Shown piece after piece: positions 46,790 to 53,401 of a stretch of 64,000 nucleotides of DNA. Below the pieces are notes generated by a model. That model worked only from the letters and a program-made list of their open reading frames with translations. It did no database searches and was not told where the DNA came from. The stretch's first letter is position 1, and every line of letters begins with the position of its first letter. Source of the stretch: a virus. Made by a program: the position numbers and the translations under genes. The stretch covers positions 1-64,000 of the IMG/VR virus record IMGVR_UViG_3300022745_000628, one strand, 5' to 3'.

Positions 46790-47180
46790 CCAAACCAGTT
46801 TTCAGCAGAATTTGCAGAGTGTGCTTGCGAACATGTATACCGTCATCCGATTTGCAGATACACGGCAAAACATTAACGTGTTTGGCCCGCAAGAAGCCAG
46901 CTATCAAATTAGAGATATCGATACTGGTAGATATGCGTTTGTGACGCACCAGTATTTATATTCGAAAGAAGGCATCGTAGTTTTAACGTGTAACGACTGG
47001 CCAGCGCTCGAGGAAGTGTGTGGGGCTACAGGTTTGGAATGGAATCCTACGAGCTCGAGTTTGGAGCGCATATTAACACAAAATGGTGTATCTGCGAATG
47101 TTAGCTCTGCGGAAATCGTTGGAGTAATAAGTCGCCCATTCGGGAACACATCGCACCTCGCGCGTTTACCGCAGCGATGA
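46782..47180 (+). CDS. Hypothetical protein (132 aa)
   Basis: ATG overlaps the previous gene. Strand-rich centre (QIRDIDTGRYAFVTHQYLYS, GIVVLTCNDWPALEEV). Unrecognised. Ends with a basic tail. Confidence 0.6.
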   Translation: MNNQTSFQQNLQSVLANMYTVIRFADTRQNINVFGPQEASYQIRDIDTGRYAFVTHQYLYSKEGIVVLTCNDWPALEEVCGATGLEWNPTSSSLERILTQNGVSANVSSAEIVGVISRPFGNTSHLARLPQR

Positions 47181-47242
47181 TGTTAGTTACGCACGTTTAT
47201 TCGTAATAGTTTTGTTCTTCATATTTAACGGGAGATGTCGCG

Positions 47243-47764
47243 ATGAGTACCAATGTTTTGACCTACAAGTCCGGTTGGGACAATTTCTTGGACCGTAATC
47301 GATTTGAATTATGGCCGGTGTACAAGAAAAAGAAGGCTGAGTTCTCGCTGAAAGATTGGGCGTTTGCCACAGAAAACGAGATAATGCGTATTGCTGGTGC
47401 GGTGGCTCCGGCAATGACTACATATTGTGACGGAACGAGAGAGTTTTTGGCAAAGCCTGTTTGGCATGCCCGGCAAATAATCGAGATTCCGGCGTCATGG
47501 CTGTTACCCGTCAATAAAAAAGGCCACGCGGCTTGGGGCACTTCGGACACCTGGGCGTTTATACTGTCCGAAGAAGGGTTTCAGAGGCATCGCGAACGAC
47601 TTGTAGCTGGGTTTATCGATGAAACACGTGCGCCGAGCTACATGTCATTTGACGCTTTTGAAATTGTAATCAAAAGTATGATTACTCGGTGGAAGCAGGT
47701 CGTTTCCTGCCGAACTGTCAAGATGTCGCGTTGTAAACAAGTTGAAACTGGAGCTATGGTATGA
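47243..47764 (+). CDS. WLLPV family protein, copy 1 (173 aa)
   Basis: GGGAG precedes the ATG. Shares with its neighbour at 47761 the blocks I-P-x-x-W-L-L-P-V, (A/G)-F-I-L-S-x-x-G, R-x-x-x-G-F and a final (V/I)-(K/Q)-M-S-R-C. The copies are ATGA-coupled, so this is a tandem duplication. Soluble alpha/beta; function unknown. Confidence 0.65.
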   Translation: MSTNVLTYKSGWDNFLDRNRFELWPVYKKKKAEFSLKDWAFATENEIMRIAGAVAPAMTTYCDGTREFLAKPVWHARQIIEIPASWLLPVNKKGHAAWGTSDTWAFILSEEGFQRHRERLVAGFIDETRAPSYMSFDAFEIVIKSMITRWKQVVSCRTVKMSRCKQVETGAMV

Positions 47765-48153
47765 AAGTGCGTATGCGGGCTTGGGATATGTTTATGGATG
47801 ATCCGTCTGCGGACGAATATCCAATTGCGCGGGATCCTTATTGCGGAGACCGGATCGCGATGGGTATCGTAGATAGATCGGCAGGAGCATCCACATTGGA
47901 TATACCCGACAACTGGTTACTACCGGTCGGAGATGGCGGAGAATTGCACGCTCCGACGGATAGACACAACATTATCGGATTCATACTGTCGGCGCAAGGA
48001 TTGATCGACAACTACAAGCGCATACGTAACGGTTTTAATCGACAGCAAAAAACTGGGTTTGAAGCGTACGTGCTTTTAACACTCGAGAACGACTGTAGTT
48101 ATAAGGAAGCTACCGCGCGCAAGATTCAAATGTCACGATGCGTGCCATATTGA
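47761..48153 (+). CDS. WLLPV family protein, copy 2 (130 aa)
   Basis: Shorter copy, with the N-terminal 40 residues reduced. Begins MKVRMRAWDMFMDDPSAD. Ends I-Q-M-S-R-C-V-P-Y where copy 1 continues for another eleven residues. Followed by 355 non-coding bases. Confidence 0.65.
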   Translation: MKVRMRAWDMFMDDPSADEYPIARDPYCGDRIAMGIVDRSAGASTLDIPDNWLLPVGDGGELHAPTDRHNIIGFILSAQGLIDNYKRIRNGFNRQQKTGFEAYVLLTLENDCSYKEATARKIQMSRCVPY

Positions 48154-48179
48154 TTTGCACCTCGTAGTTGGCCGTCGTA

Positions 48180-48408
48180 TAGGCTTATTTTTGAAAAGGT
48201 AGGGTATTCAACGAAAGTGAGTGCGCCGCCTGCGGGGTAGCGGCAATAACTGTTTGCGCGGACAACCGCCAAAGCATTGTCGCATTCCTCAAAGATTGCG
48301 ACATTAGCGACTATACCATTTGTGCTAATGATGTCGTACAGCAGACACTTTAATCTGTCTGAGCGGCCAGGTTGCGGATCTGTAAAAGGATCCGCAACTT
48401 GGTTTTTT
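48180..48408 (+). ncRNA. Candidate structured RNA downstream of 47761
   Basis: No gene between 48154 and 48508. Helices visible: TGTCGCA (48278) / TGCGACA (48297); CATTAGC (48302) / GCTAATG (48324), sharing two bases with the previous helix and so competing slightly; CAGACA (48342) / TGTCTG (48356); and the 14-bp terminator at 48367. May be a long 3' UTR or a separate RNA. Confidence 0.4.
48367..48408 (+). terminator. Strong rho-independent terminator
   Basis: 48367-48380 pairs with 48389-48402 over 14 bp with one G-U, then T6 and the shared TAGCTATCAGC tail. Confidence 0.9.
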
Positions 48409-48410
48409 AG

Positions 48411-48484
48411 CTATCAGCTACTAGCTAAATTGCGAATAAATACGCGTCATATATAGTGAGAATGACTTAGCATTTTGCGAGGTC
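48411..48484 (+). promoter_or_regulatory. GCGTCATATA-type promoter 5 with leader hairpin
   Basis: AGCTAAATTGCGAATAAATA leads into GCGTCATATATAGTG (48444-48458). The leader hairpin is GACTTAGC (48464-48471) / GCGAGGTC (48477-48484), with one mismatch. The 36 bases up to GTG are almost the same as at promoter 6. Confidence 0.7.
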
Positions 48485-48508
48485 GATAATTTAACATAGG
48501 AAACTATC

Positions 48509-48898
48509 ATGCGTATCGAAGCACTACTAATCGAAAAAAGCGGCGGCATCATTTGCGAGAAACTCGCAAGCCCAAAATACCCACAAAATGTGGGTAAGAT
48601 ACGCTGCGTAGGTGGGCGACGAGAACCGGGGGAAACTCCGGCGGATACCATCATCCGAGAGCTTAAGGAAGAATACGGCATTAAAATCCTACGCACGGAT
48701 ATTGGAGAAGAGCTGGGTCCGGGCCGTATAGGTACACGAAGGTTCGCAGTGTCGGCACCAATAGGAATCGTTGGACGAGCGAGTCTCGAAGGCGGCTGGT
48801 CACAGTTAGTCCGTGTTGCAGCGGACGCTGTTCCGGAAATGTGGCAACGAGAAGAAGCTGGCGTGCAGGCATACACCGCTACACCGTTAGGGAGATAG
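48509..48898 (+). CDS. Nudix hydrolase (129 aa)
   Basis: A complete Nudix box, G-x5-E-x7-R-E-L-x-E-E-x-G-I, runs from G36 to I58. The two glutamates E54 and E55 would hold the metal for cleaving a nucleoside diphosphate linked to another group (X). AGGA lies 8 bases before the ATG. At 129 residues it is a minimal, cytosolic Nudix protein; its substrate (oxidised NTP, NAD-like, RNA cap or sugar nucleotide) cannot be read from sequence. Single-gene unit between promoter 5 and the next terminator. Confidence 0.9.
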   Translation: MRIEALLIEKSGGIICEKLASPKYPQNVGKIRCVGGRREPGETPADTIIRELKEEYGIKILRTDIGEELGPGRIGTRRFAVSAPIGIVGRASLEGGWSQLVRVAADAVPEMWQREEAGVQAYTATPLGR

Positions 48899-48936
48899 GT
48901 ATAAAGAACTGGACGGCTGACGACGTTTCAAATTTA

Positions 48937-48971
48937 AAAGCCTTCGCCCGCAAGGGTGCGAGGCTTTTTTT
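48937..48971 (+). terminator. Rho-independent terminator
   Basis: AAAGCC-x-CGC-x-C and G-G-G-x-GCG-x-GGCTTT pair with small bulges around GCAA, then T7 and TAGCTATTC. Confidence 0.85.
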
Positions 48972-49049
48972 AGCTATTCATCCCAGCTAAATTGCGAATA
49001 AATACGCGTCATATATAGTGGAGATAGCCTTACATTCGGTTGGCTGTCT
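48972..49049 (+). promoter_or_regulatory. GCGTCATATA-type promoter 6 with leader hairpin
   Basis: GCGTCATATATAGTG at 49006-49020, leader hairpin AGATAGCC (49022-49029) / GGCTGTCT (49042-49049, one G-U). Drives the beta-helix gene. Confidence 0.75.
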
Positions 49050-49095
49050 ATGTTTTTAGTTCTTGGTAAGCGTGCCAGCTGTAAAGGATATTATT

Positions 49096-49632
49096 ATGAA
49101 ATACGAACTAACCACCGAGTCTCGAGTAGCTACTGCAGGGGCTACCGTTTACCGCATCAAGGCTTTACGTGATATCCCGGAAGCCGGGATACGGGCAGGG
49201 GATTTGGGCGGATTCGTGGAATCCGCCTCAAATCTAAGCCAAGAGGGCGCTTGTTGGGTTACCGGGAATGCCCTGGTTACCGGGAATGCCCTGGTTACCG
49301 GGAATGCCAAGGTTTTCGGGAATGCCAAGGTTTACGGGGATGCCAGGGTTTACGGGGATGCCATGGTTTGCTGGAATGCCAAGGTTTTCGGGAATGCCAG
49401 GGTTTCCGGGAATGCCAGGGTTACCAAAACCCCTATTTCCATTGACGGGCTACGCTATCAAGTGACTATCACAGATAGTCACCTGATTATCGGTTGTCAA
49501 ATCCATACCCCGGCGGAATGGGAAGCCTTTACCGATGATGATATTGCCCGAATGGACGGCGAACGGGCTATCGAGTTTTGGGGTACTTGGAAGCGGGTAT
49601 TGCTAGATGCCGCTTCGCGCCACTGTGTTTAA
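49096..49632 (+). CDS. Hexapeptide-repeat beta-helix protein (178 aa)
   Basis: AAGGA before ATG 49096. The N-terminal domain (Y-R-I-K-A-L-R-D-I-P-x-A-G-I-R-A-G-D-L-G-G-F-V-E) is followed by about eleven six-residue turns of the type N-A-x-V-x-G, which stack into a left-handed beta-helix. A small C-terminal domain follows (ITDSHLIIGCQIHTPAEW). The same arrangement occurs in many phage and bacterial proteins of unknown role, and I believe it is surface- or ligand-binding. The repeats are nearly identical at the DNA level (18-base unit), so copy number may vary. Confidence 0.8.
   Translation: MKYELTTESRVATAGATVYRIKALRDIPEAGIRAGDLGGFVESASNLSQEGACWVTGNALVTGNALVTGNAKVFGNAKVYGDARVYGDAMVCWNAKVFGNARVSGNARVTKTPISIDGLRYQVTITDSHLIIGCQIHTPAEWEAFTDDDIARMDGERAIEFWGTWKRVLLDAASRHCV
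49258..49428 (+). repeat. 18-base coding tandem repeat
   Basis: Units of the form GGTTACCGGGAATGCCCT, about nine or ten in a row, with changes mostly at two positions. Encodes the N-A-x-V-x-G turns. Confidence 0.85.
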
Positions 49633-49637
49633 GAAAG

Positions 49638-49666
49638 AAGCCAGTACTTCGGTACAGGCTTTTTTT
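49638..49666 (+). terminator. Rho-independent terminator with UUCG loop
   Basis: AAGCC-A-GTAC / GTAC-A-GGCTT around a TTCG tetraloop, then T7 and TAGCTATCAGC. Confidence 0.9.
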
Positions 49667-49736
49667 AGCTATCAGCCGCCAGCTAAATCCGACTTGAATA
49701 TGCGTCATATATAGTGAGTACGGATTTACAAATTCG
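49667..49736 (+). promoter_or_regulatory. GCGTCATATA-type promoter 7 with leader hairpin
   Basis: GCGTCATATATAGTG at 49702-49716, hairpin CGGATTT (49721-49727) / AAATTCG (49730-49736, one G-U). Drives the gene at 49756. Confidence 0.7.
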
Positions 49737-49755
49737 AAAATAGTGGAGCATACCC

Positions 49756-50031
49756 ATGTTACATACATTACCTATAGTCGTCAAAATCGTCATACACCAG
49801 AATGGCACACATTACAACCAGCACATGCGGCTGGAACAGGCCATGAAACTGATAGACGATTTCGATGCAACGGAATCCGAATATGACTATGCGTACCTAG
49901 AACAACCCGAGTCTTACGCCGATTACGGACTAAGACATTGGTCAAAGAATACACCCTCGTATCTAAGCATCGGAAGACGATGCACGACGGTTGACCAGAC
50001 CAAACTGACCGAATTGTCGCTGACTCGGTAA
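49756..50031 (+). CDS. Hypothetical protein (91 aa)
   Basis: AGTGGAG precedes the ATG. Starts with a strand (LPIVVKIVIHQNG), then an acidic, Tyr-rich helix and loop. Last of the single-gene units with the GCGTCATATA promoter. Confidence 0.6.
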   Translation: MLHTLPIVVKIVIHQNGTHYNQHMRLEQAMKLIDDFDATESEYDYAYLEQPESYADYGLRHWSKNTPSYLSIGRRCTTVDQTKLTELSLTR

Positions 50032-50285
50032 AAATCATTGATTTCCCAAATTAATGATTTTGAATTTTATTTAGGTAAATCTAAATAATGTTCAATAAAT
50101 CCAGGGATATTGCGTATAGTTTGTGGTGAAGATAGCCAAAGGCTGTTGATTTCTCAACAGCTTATTTGCTTAGGCGGTAGTTAAGTACCGCTTAATTGTT
50201 GTTTGCGGGGCGCGACCCTGCGACCGTTATTTTTTTAGCTATCAGCCCATTGGTAGAATTGAATTTCAAGGAGAGATAATTACCA
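50032..50285 (+). other. Non-coding region with two perfect hairpins and a promoter-like tail
   Basis: No gene. AT-rich first 80 bases; TGCGTATAGTTTG (50111-50123) resembles a -10 region. Hairpins GCTGTTGA (50142) / TCAACAGC (50154), 8 bp, and GCGGTA (50174) / TACCGC (50186), 6 bp. A T7-TAGCTATCAGC tail follows at about 50228. Just before the next gene is AAGGAGAG. Confidence 0.5.
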
Positions 50286-51290
50286 ATGCAAAAACTAGTT
50301 ATTTGGCAAACTGTTCCAGCAGCAGTCCAGAAAAGATACAAGATTGCTCGAGCGATACAGTCACGTGTTTATAACCATGACTGCGATGTACTTTGGCAAC
50401 CTGATACTGATTTGGTGGTAGTTAACTACGTAACTGAGCCATTGATTAAGGTTGCGTTACCAAAAAATTTCGAAATATTTGAGACTAAAAACGCCCAAGA
50501 ATTCGAAAATATCAGGAATTCTACGCAAATCGTGATCAAGCTTTCAAGTTTTTTGGAAGACGTTCCGGTTTCGATTGTGTCTGCGCCGCATAAAGCATTT
50601 GGTAAGTTGTTTGGCGGTCCATCTGCGTTAACTAATTCGATTGTGTCTGGCGCGATTGGAGCTGGTTCTGGTTATGCTGCTGGGCATCTTATGGCTAATT
50701 TGTTACCAGAAGAATATGTAAAGCGTAAGAACTTCGCTAAGTATTTCGCGATGATGGGTGGATTAGGCGGAGCAGCTATTCATTTACCGGAATATTTGGC
50801 TAATCTAAAAAATGGTAATGGTTTAGTCAATTCGGCGATTAAGCCACATTCTCAGCAATATGCTAACCCAAACAACTATATTTTGCAGAAGTATTTAGCC
50901 GGTGAGAAGGTAGCGGAGTATGACGGACCTTACCGTAAATCGGTTACTGGCTTAAATACTTACAACGATCCTATTCCGGTTGATAGGTTTAATCGAGTTA
51001 TTTGGTCAAACGCAGGTGATAATCCTGGGATGACACCTCCGCCGGTTGCAGCTGCTACTTCTGGTTTGGTTACTGGTATTTCCCAGATGTATGGAAATCC
51101 GAGTATTTTGACACCCAAACACTTTATTAATGGAATGGTTGCCGCTGGTGTTGATGTTGCTACGGCGCACGTTGCTGGCGGAGCTCTTGGCGCTTTAGGT
51201 ATTTTGACACCTCAAGCTCAGCAGCAGCTTAAACAGATTGGATTGTGGAGCGGGATTCTGCGTGGCGTAACTGCTTCCGTGTTTAAATGA
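50286..51290 (+). CDS. Structural-type protein with hydrophobic Gly segments (334 aa)
   Basis: AAGGAGAGATAATTACC precedes the ATG. Residues 1-95 form a soluble alpha/beta domain. Two Gly/Ala-rich hydrophobic stretches follow (SIVSGAIGAGSGYAAGHLMANLL region, about 118-140, and MMGGLGGAAIHL, about 156-167), with another near the C-terminus (AHVAGGALGALGILT). This layout resembles the 11308 and 63694 products. Possible internal virion or membrane-inserting protein. Begins the late-type operon. Confidence 0.55.
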   Translation: MQKLVIWQTVPAAVQKRYKIARAIQSRVYNHDCDVLWQPDTDLVVVNYVTEPLIKVALPKNFEIFETKNAQEFENIRNSTQIVIKLSSFLEDVPVSIVSAPHKAFGKLFGGPSALTNSIVSGAIGAGSGYAAGHLMANLLPEEYVKRKNFAKYFAMMGGLGGAAIHLPEYLANLKNGNGLVNSAIKPHSQQYANPNNYILQKYLAGEKVAEYDGPYRKSVTGLNTYNDPIPVDRFNRVIWSNAGDNPGMTPPPVAAATSGLVTGISQMYGNPSILTPKHFINGMVAAGVDVATAHVAGGALGALGILTPQAQQQLKQIGLWSGILRGVTASVFK

Positions 51291-51332
51291 TTTGAGTTAA
51301 GCTTTTAGCCAGGAAGGGAGATTATTTTCGAT

Positions 51333-52142
51333 ATGTCGCAAAAGTTTAACAATGGCGATTACGTTCAAGCCACGGGTGTTTTCATTCAGTATTTAGAGTC
51401 CAAAGAAGAATTCCGTATATTTGCGGAAGCTTTGGATAAATCGAAGAATGTTATGCGCATTCTGACTATCAGTCCTAAAGAAACTGAGATTAAGACGTTT
51501 GCTGGCCCCAAGCAGATGGTTTTAACGCTTCCGACGCGGTATTTAGATACGATGCTTAAACCTTATAAAGGAACTCCGGTCATGGCTGATAATGAATTTG
51601 ATAATTCTGGATCTTCCAATCCAGCGCTCGAAGATGTTCCGGCCGTAGTTGAGAATGCCAATATCGTGTTAAACACGTTTCTTAATTACAAGATTGAGAT
51701 GGCCAATCACGCTGTTGACACATATCGGTTTATTAAAGAACTGCATGTGGATTTAGCGGTCGCGAATGCTCCGACTAACGAGCATTTTTTCGAAAAAGGG
51801 CCGATCGAGATACGGTTATCCGAAAAAGAACAGAAACTCGAGGATGCCGCGCTTGATGTATTGCTTATGTATTTTGCGGTACAGCAGGGTAATTACAAAG
51901 AGTTGTTGCAAGACGAGATTGGCGAATGTTTACAGGAGATGAAAGCACAAGAACAGGCAAAACCAGTTCCGCCGGTAGTAAACCCCGAAACTTTCGGTAT
52001 GACCAGCGCTTTGGTTATGAGCGAATACATTCCTACCGATTTGGATGCCGACTTGTGTGATAGCGCAGATTACTCGGATCCGGATGACGAAGATGAAGAT
52101 TGGGATGAATATTCCGGGGACGGTCCGCCTGACGGCGTGTAG
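51333..52142 (+). CDS. Hypothetical protein with acidic tail (269 aa)
   Basis: AGGGAG precedes the ATG. Strand-rich N-terminal half, helical middle (KEQKLEDAALDVLLMYFAVQ) and a very acidic C-terminal 30 residues (SDPDDEDEDWDEYSGD). The tail suggests interaction with a basic partner or a chaperone-like role; not assigned. Confidence 0.6.
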   Translation: MSQKFNNGDYVQATGVFIQYLESKEEFRIFAEALDKSKNVMRILTISPKETEIKTFAGPKQMVLTLPTRYLDTMLKPYKGTPVMADNEFDNSGSSNPALEDVPAVVENANIVLNTFLNYKIEMANHAVDTYRFIKELHVDLAVANAPTNEHFFEKGPIEIRLSEKEQKLEDAALDVLLMYFAVQQGNYKELLQDEIGECLQEMKAQEQAKPVPPVVNPETFGMTSALVMSEYIPTDLDADLCDSADYSDPDDEDEDWDEYSGDGPPDGV

Positions 52143-52180
52143 TTATTCCCAGAATTATTGATAGCTAAATAAATATTTTG

Positions 52181-52211
52181 CGGCTAGTCCATTACCGGAC
52201 TAGCCGTTTTT
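52181..52211 (+). terminator. Rho-independent terminator
   Basis: CGGCTAGTCC (52181-52190) and GGACTAGCCG (52197-52206) pair perfectly, then T5. Confidence 0.85.
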
Positions 52212-52226
52212 CGTTTGAGTCAGTCC

Positions 52227-52232
52227 TATAAT
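52227..52232 (+). promoter_or_regulatory. TATAAT only 6 bases before a start codon
   Basis: TATAAT directly after the terminator and 6 bases before ATG 52239. If used, the mRNA would begin at or near the ATG (leaderless). Confidence 0.4.
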
Positions 52233-52238
52233 AACGGT

Positions 52239-52427
52239 ATGAAGACCTTATTCGATAAATTGCGATCCATATTTATTAAATCGGTAAACGCTCCCGACGC
52301 GGACGAGCTTTCAGCTAAAATAGCGTGGGCTGTAGTGCGCAGTTACGCGGCAATAGTTTGGCACAGAATTGCCTTGCCGCTGCTTAAATCTTTTTGGGAG
52401 GCAGTTAAACGATCATGGAAACGATAG
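52239..52427 (+). CDS. Small amphipathic/membrane-associated protein (62 aa)
   Basis: MKTLFDKLRSIFIK and a hydrophobic middle (IAWAVVRSYAAIVWHRIALPLL) ending KRSWKR. Overlaps the next membrane gene by 13 bases. A longer TTG start at 52215 would run through the TATAAT and is rejected. Confidence 0.6.
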   Translation: MKTLFDKLRSIFIKSVNAPDADELSAKIAWAVVRSYAAIVWHRIALPLLKSFWEAVKRSWKR

Positions 52428-52687
52428 CCAAGTACTTTCATTTGATTATTGGCATGATTACGGCGATGTTTCTAGCTAATATTGCCGGATTCTTGTTGCA
52501 CGCCGTTGGCGGGCATTTGTTGTTTGGCGCAGAGCCAGATCCGACCAGTACACAGTTTTGGCTGTTGGCCACAGATGCTGGGAAATCCGCAGTACAATTT
52601 TTTGTTGCGCTAGGTACTTTCTCTACCTTCGCAATTTGGACACTTCTTCGCCGAATAATCGGCAAGTTACTTTACAAGGGAGCTTAA
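52415..52687 (+). CDS. Membrane protein with two or three spans (90 aa)
   Basis: Hydrophobic stretches at residues 9-38 (LIIGMITAMFLANIAGFLLHAVGG) and 56-78 (AVQFFVALGTFSTFAIWTLL). Basic end. Could be holin-like by size and topology, but no lysin is assigned nearby. Confidence 0.6.
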   Translation: METIAKYFHLIIGMITAMFLANIAGFLLHAVGGHLLFGAEPDPTSTQFWLLATDAGKSAVQFFVALGTFSTFAIWTLLRRIIGKLLYKGA

Positions 52688-52688
52688 T

Positions 52689-53372
52689 GTGAAACGGTCG
52701 TACAAGAAACGAGTAACAGTTAGTAAGAAATCGCCGACGGTTATGAAAGTCGAAGCAGATCCGGTAGTCGAGGTTTCGGCAGATCCTGTTGTTGATCCAG
52801 CGCCAGTTGTTGATCCAGCTCCGTTGACGGCTGACGAGTTGTCGGATGCAGCTAACGCTGTTACCGATGTGCCTAAAGCGCAGACGATGCAGATTCAATG
52901 GCAAAATTTGGTGATTATCGGTTTGATTGGTGTGCTTGTTTGGTTGGTTTACACCAGCTACACACATCAAAAAACCGATAAGAAACCGTTACCGCCAAAC
53001 GTTCCGGTTGTACCAGCGGATGATACTGCTGATTTGACTAGTGCAGCTAAGGCAGCGCTTAACGGAGACAAAGAAGCGGCAGCGTTCTACAGCGACTTGT
53101 CTGCACGAATTGCCGATGTTTTGGAGATTGACGGTAAAGAAGCTGCTCCACGGCTTACCATGAAAGAACAAGTCCTCGAAGTGTTCCATGCCGATATCGG
53201 CCGGTTTGCTCGAATACCGGGTGCAAGTAACCCGGCGCTAGGCAAGTTTTTGACTGATACCGTGTCGCAAGACATGCCAGCCAAAGTCGGAAAGCTATCA
53301 GCCGAGGACCGTGCTGATATTGTCAAGAAGTGGCGCCTTTTGTCGGAGGTTTTCCAAAAAGCCTCCAAGTAG
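52689..53372 (+). CDS. Single-span membrane protein with soluble C-domain (227 aa)
   Basis: GTG start. Basic N-terminus (KRSYKKRVTVSKKS), a D-P-V-V/A-P-V-V-D-P repeat (about residues 24-45), one membrane span (LVIIGLIGVLVWLVYTSY, about 75-92), then a helical domain. Bitopic, probably inner membrane. Confidence 0.6.
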   Translation: MKRSYKKRVTVSKKSPTVMKVEADPVVEVSADPVVDPAPVVDPAPLTADELSDAANAVTDVPKAQTMQIQWQNLVIIGLIGVLVWLVYTSYTHQKTDKKPLPPNVPVVPADDTADLTSAAKAALNGDKEAAAFYSDLSARIADVLEIDGKEAAPRLTMKEQVLEVFHADIGRFARIPGASNPALGKFLTDTVSQDMPAKVGKLSAEDRADIVKKWRLLSEVFQKASK

Positions 53373-53401
53373 TGTTCGTTTACCCGCAAAGGATTGCGGT
53401 A

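Noticed and set aside
49258-49428. CRISPR-like array
   Set aside because: Units are contiguous 18-base coding repeats without spacers.
49251-49465. Alternative frames over the 18-base repeat giving G-Y-R-E-C-P or L-P-G-M-P repeats
   Set aside because: Any frame over an in-frame DNA repeat gives a protein repeat. Only the N-A-x-V-x-G frame has flanking domains, an SD and a known architecture.
52415-52687. Holin gene
   Set aside because: Size and spans would fit, but no endolysin is recognised nearby and many small phage membrane proteins look the same.
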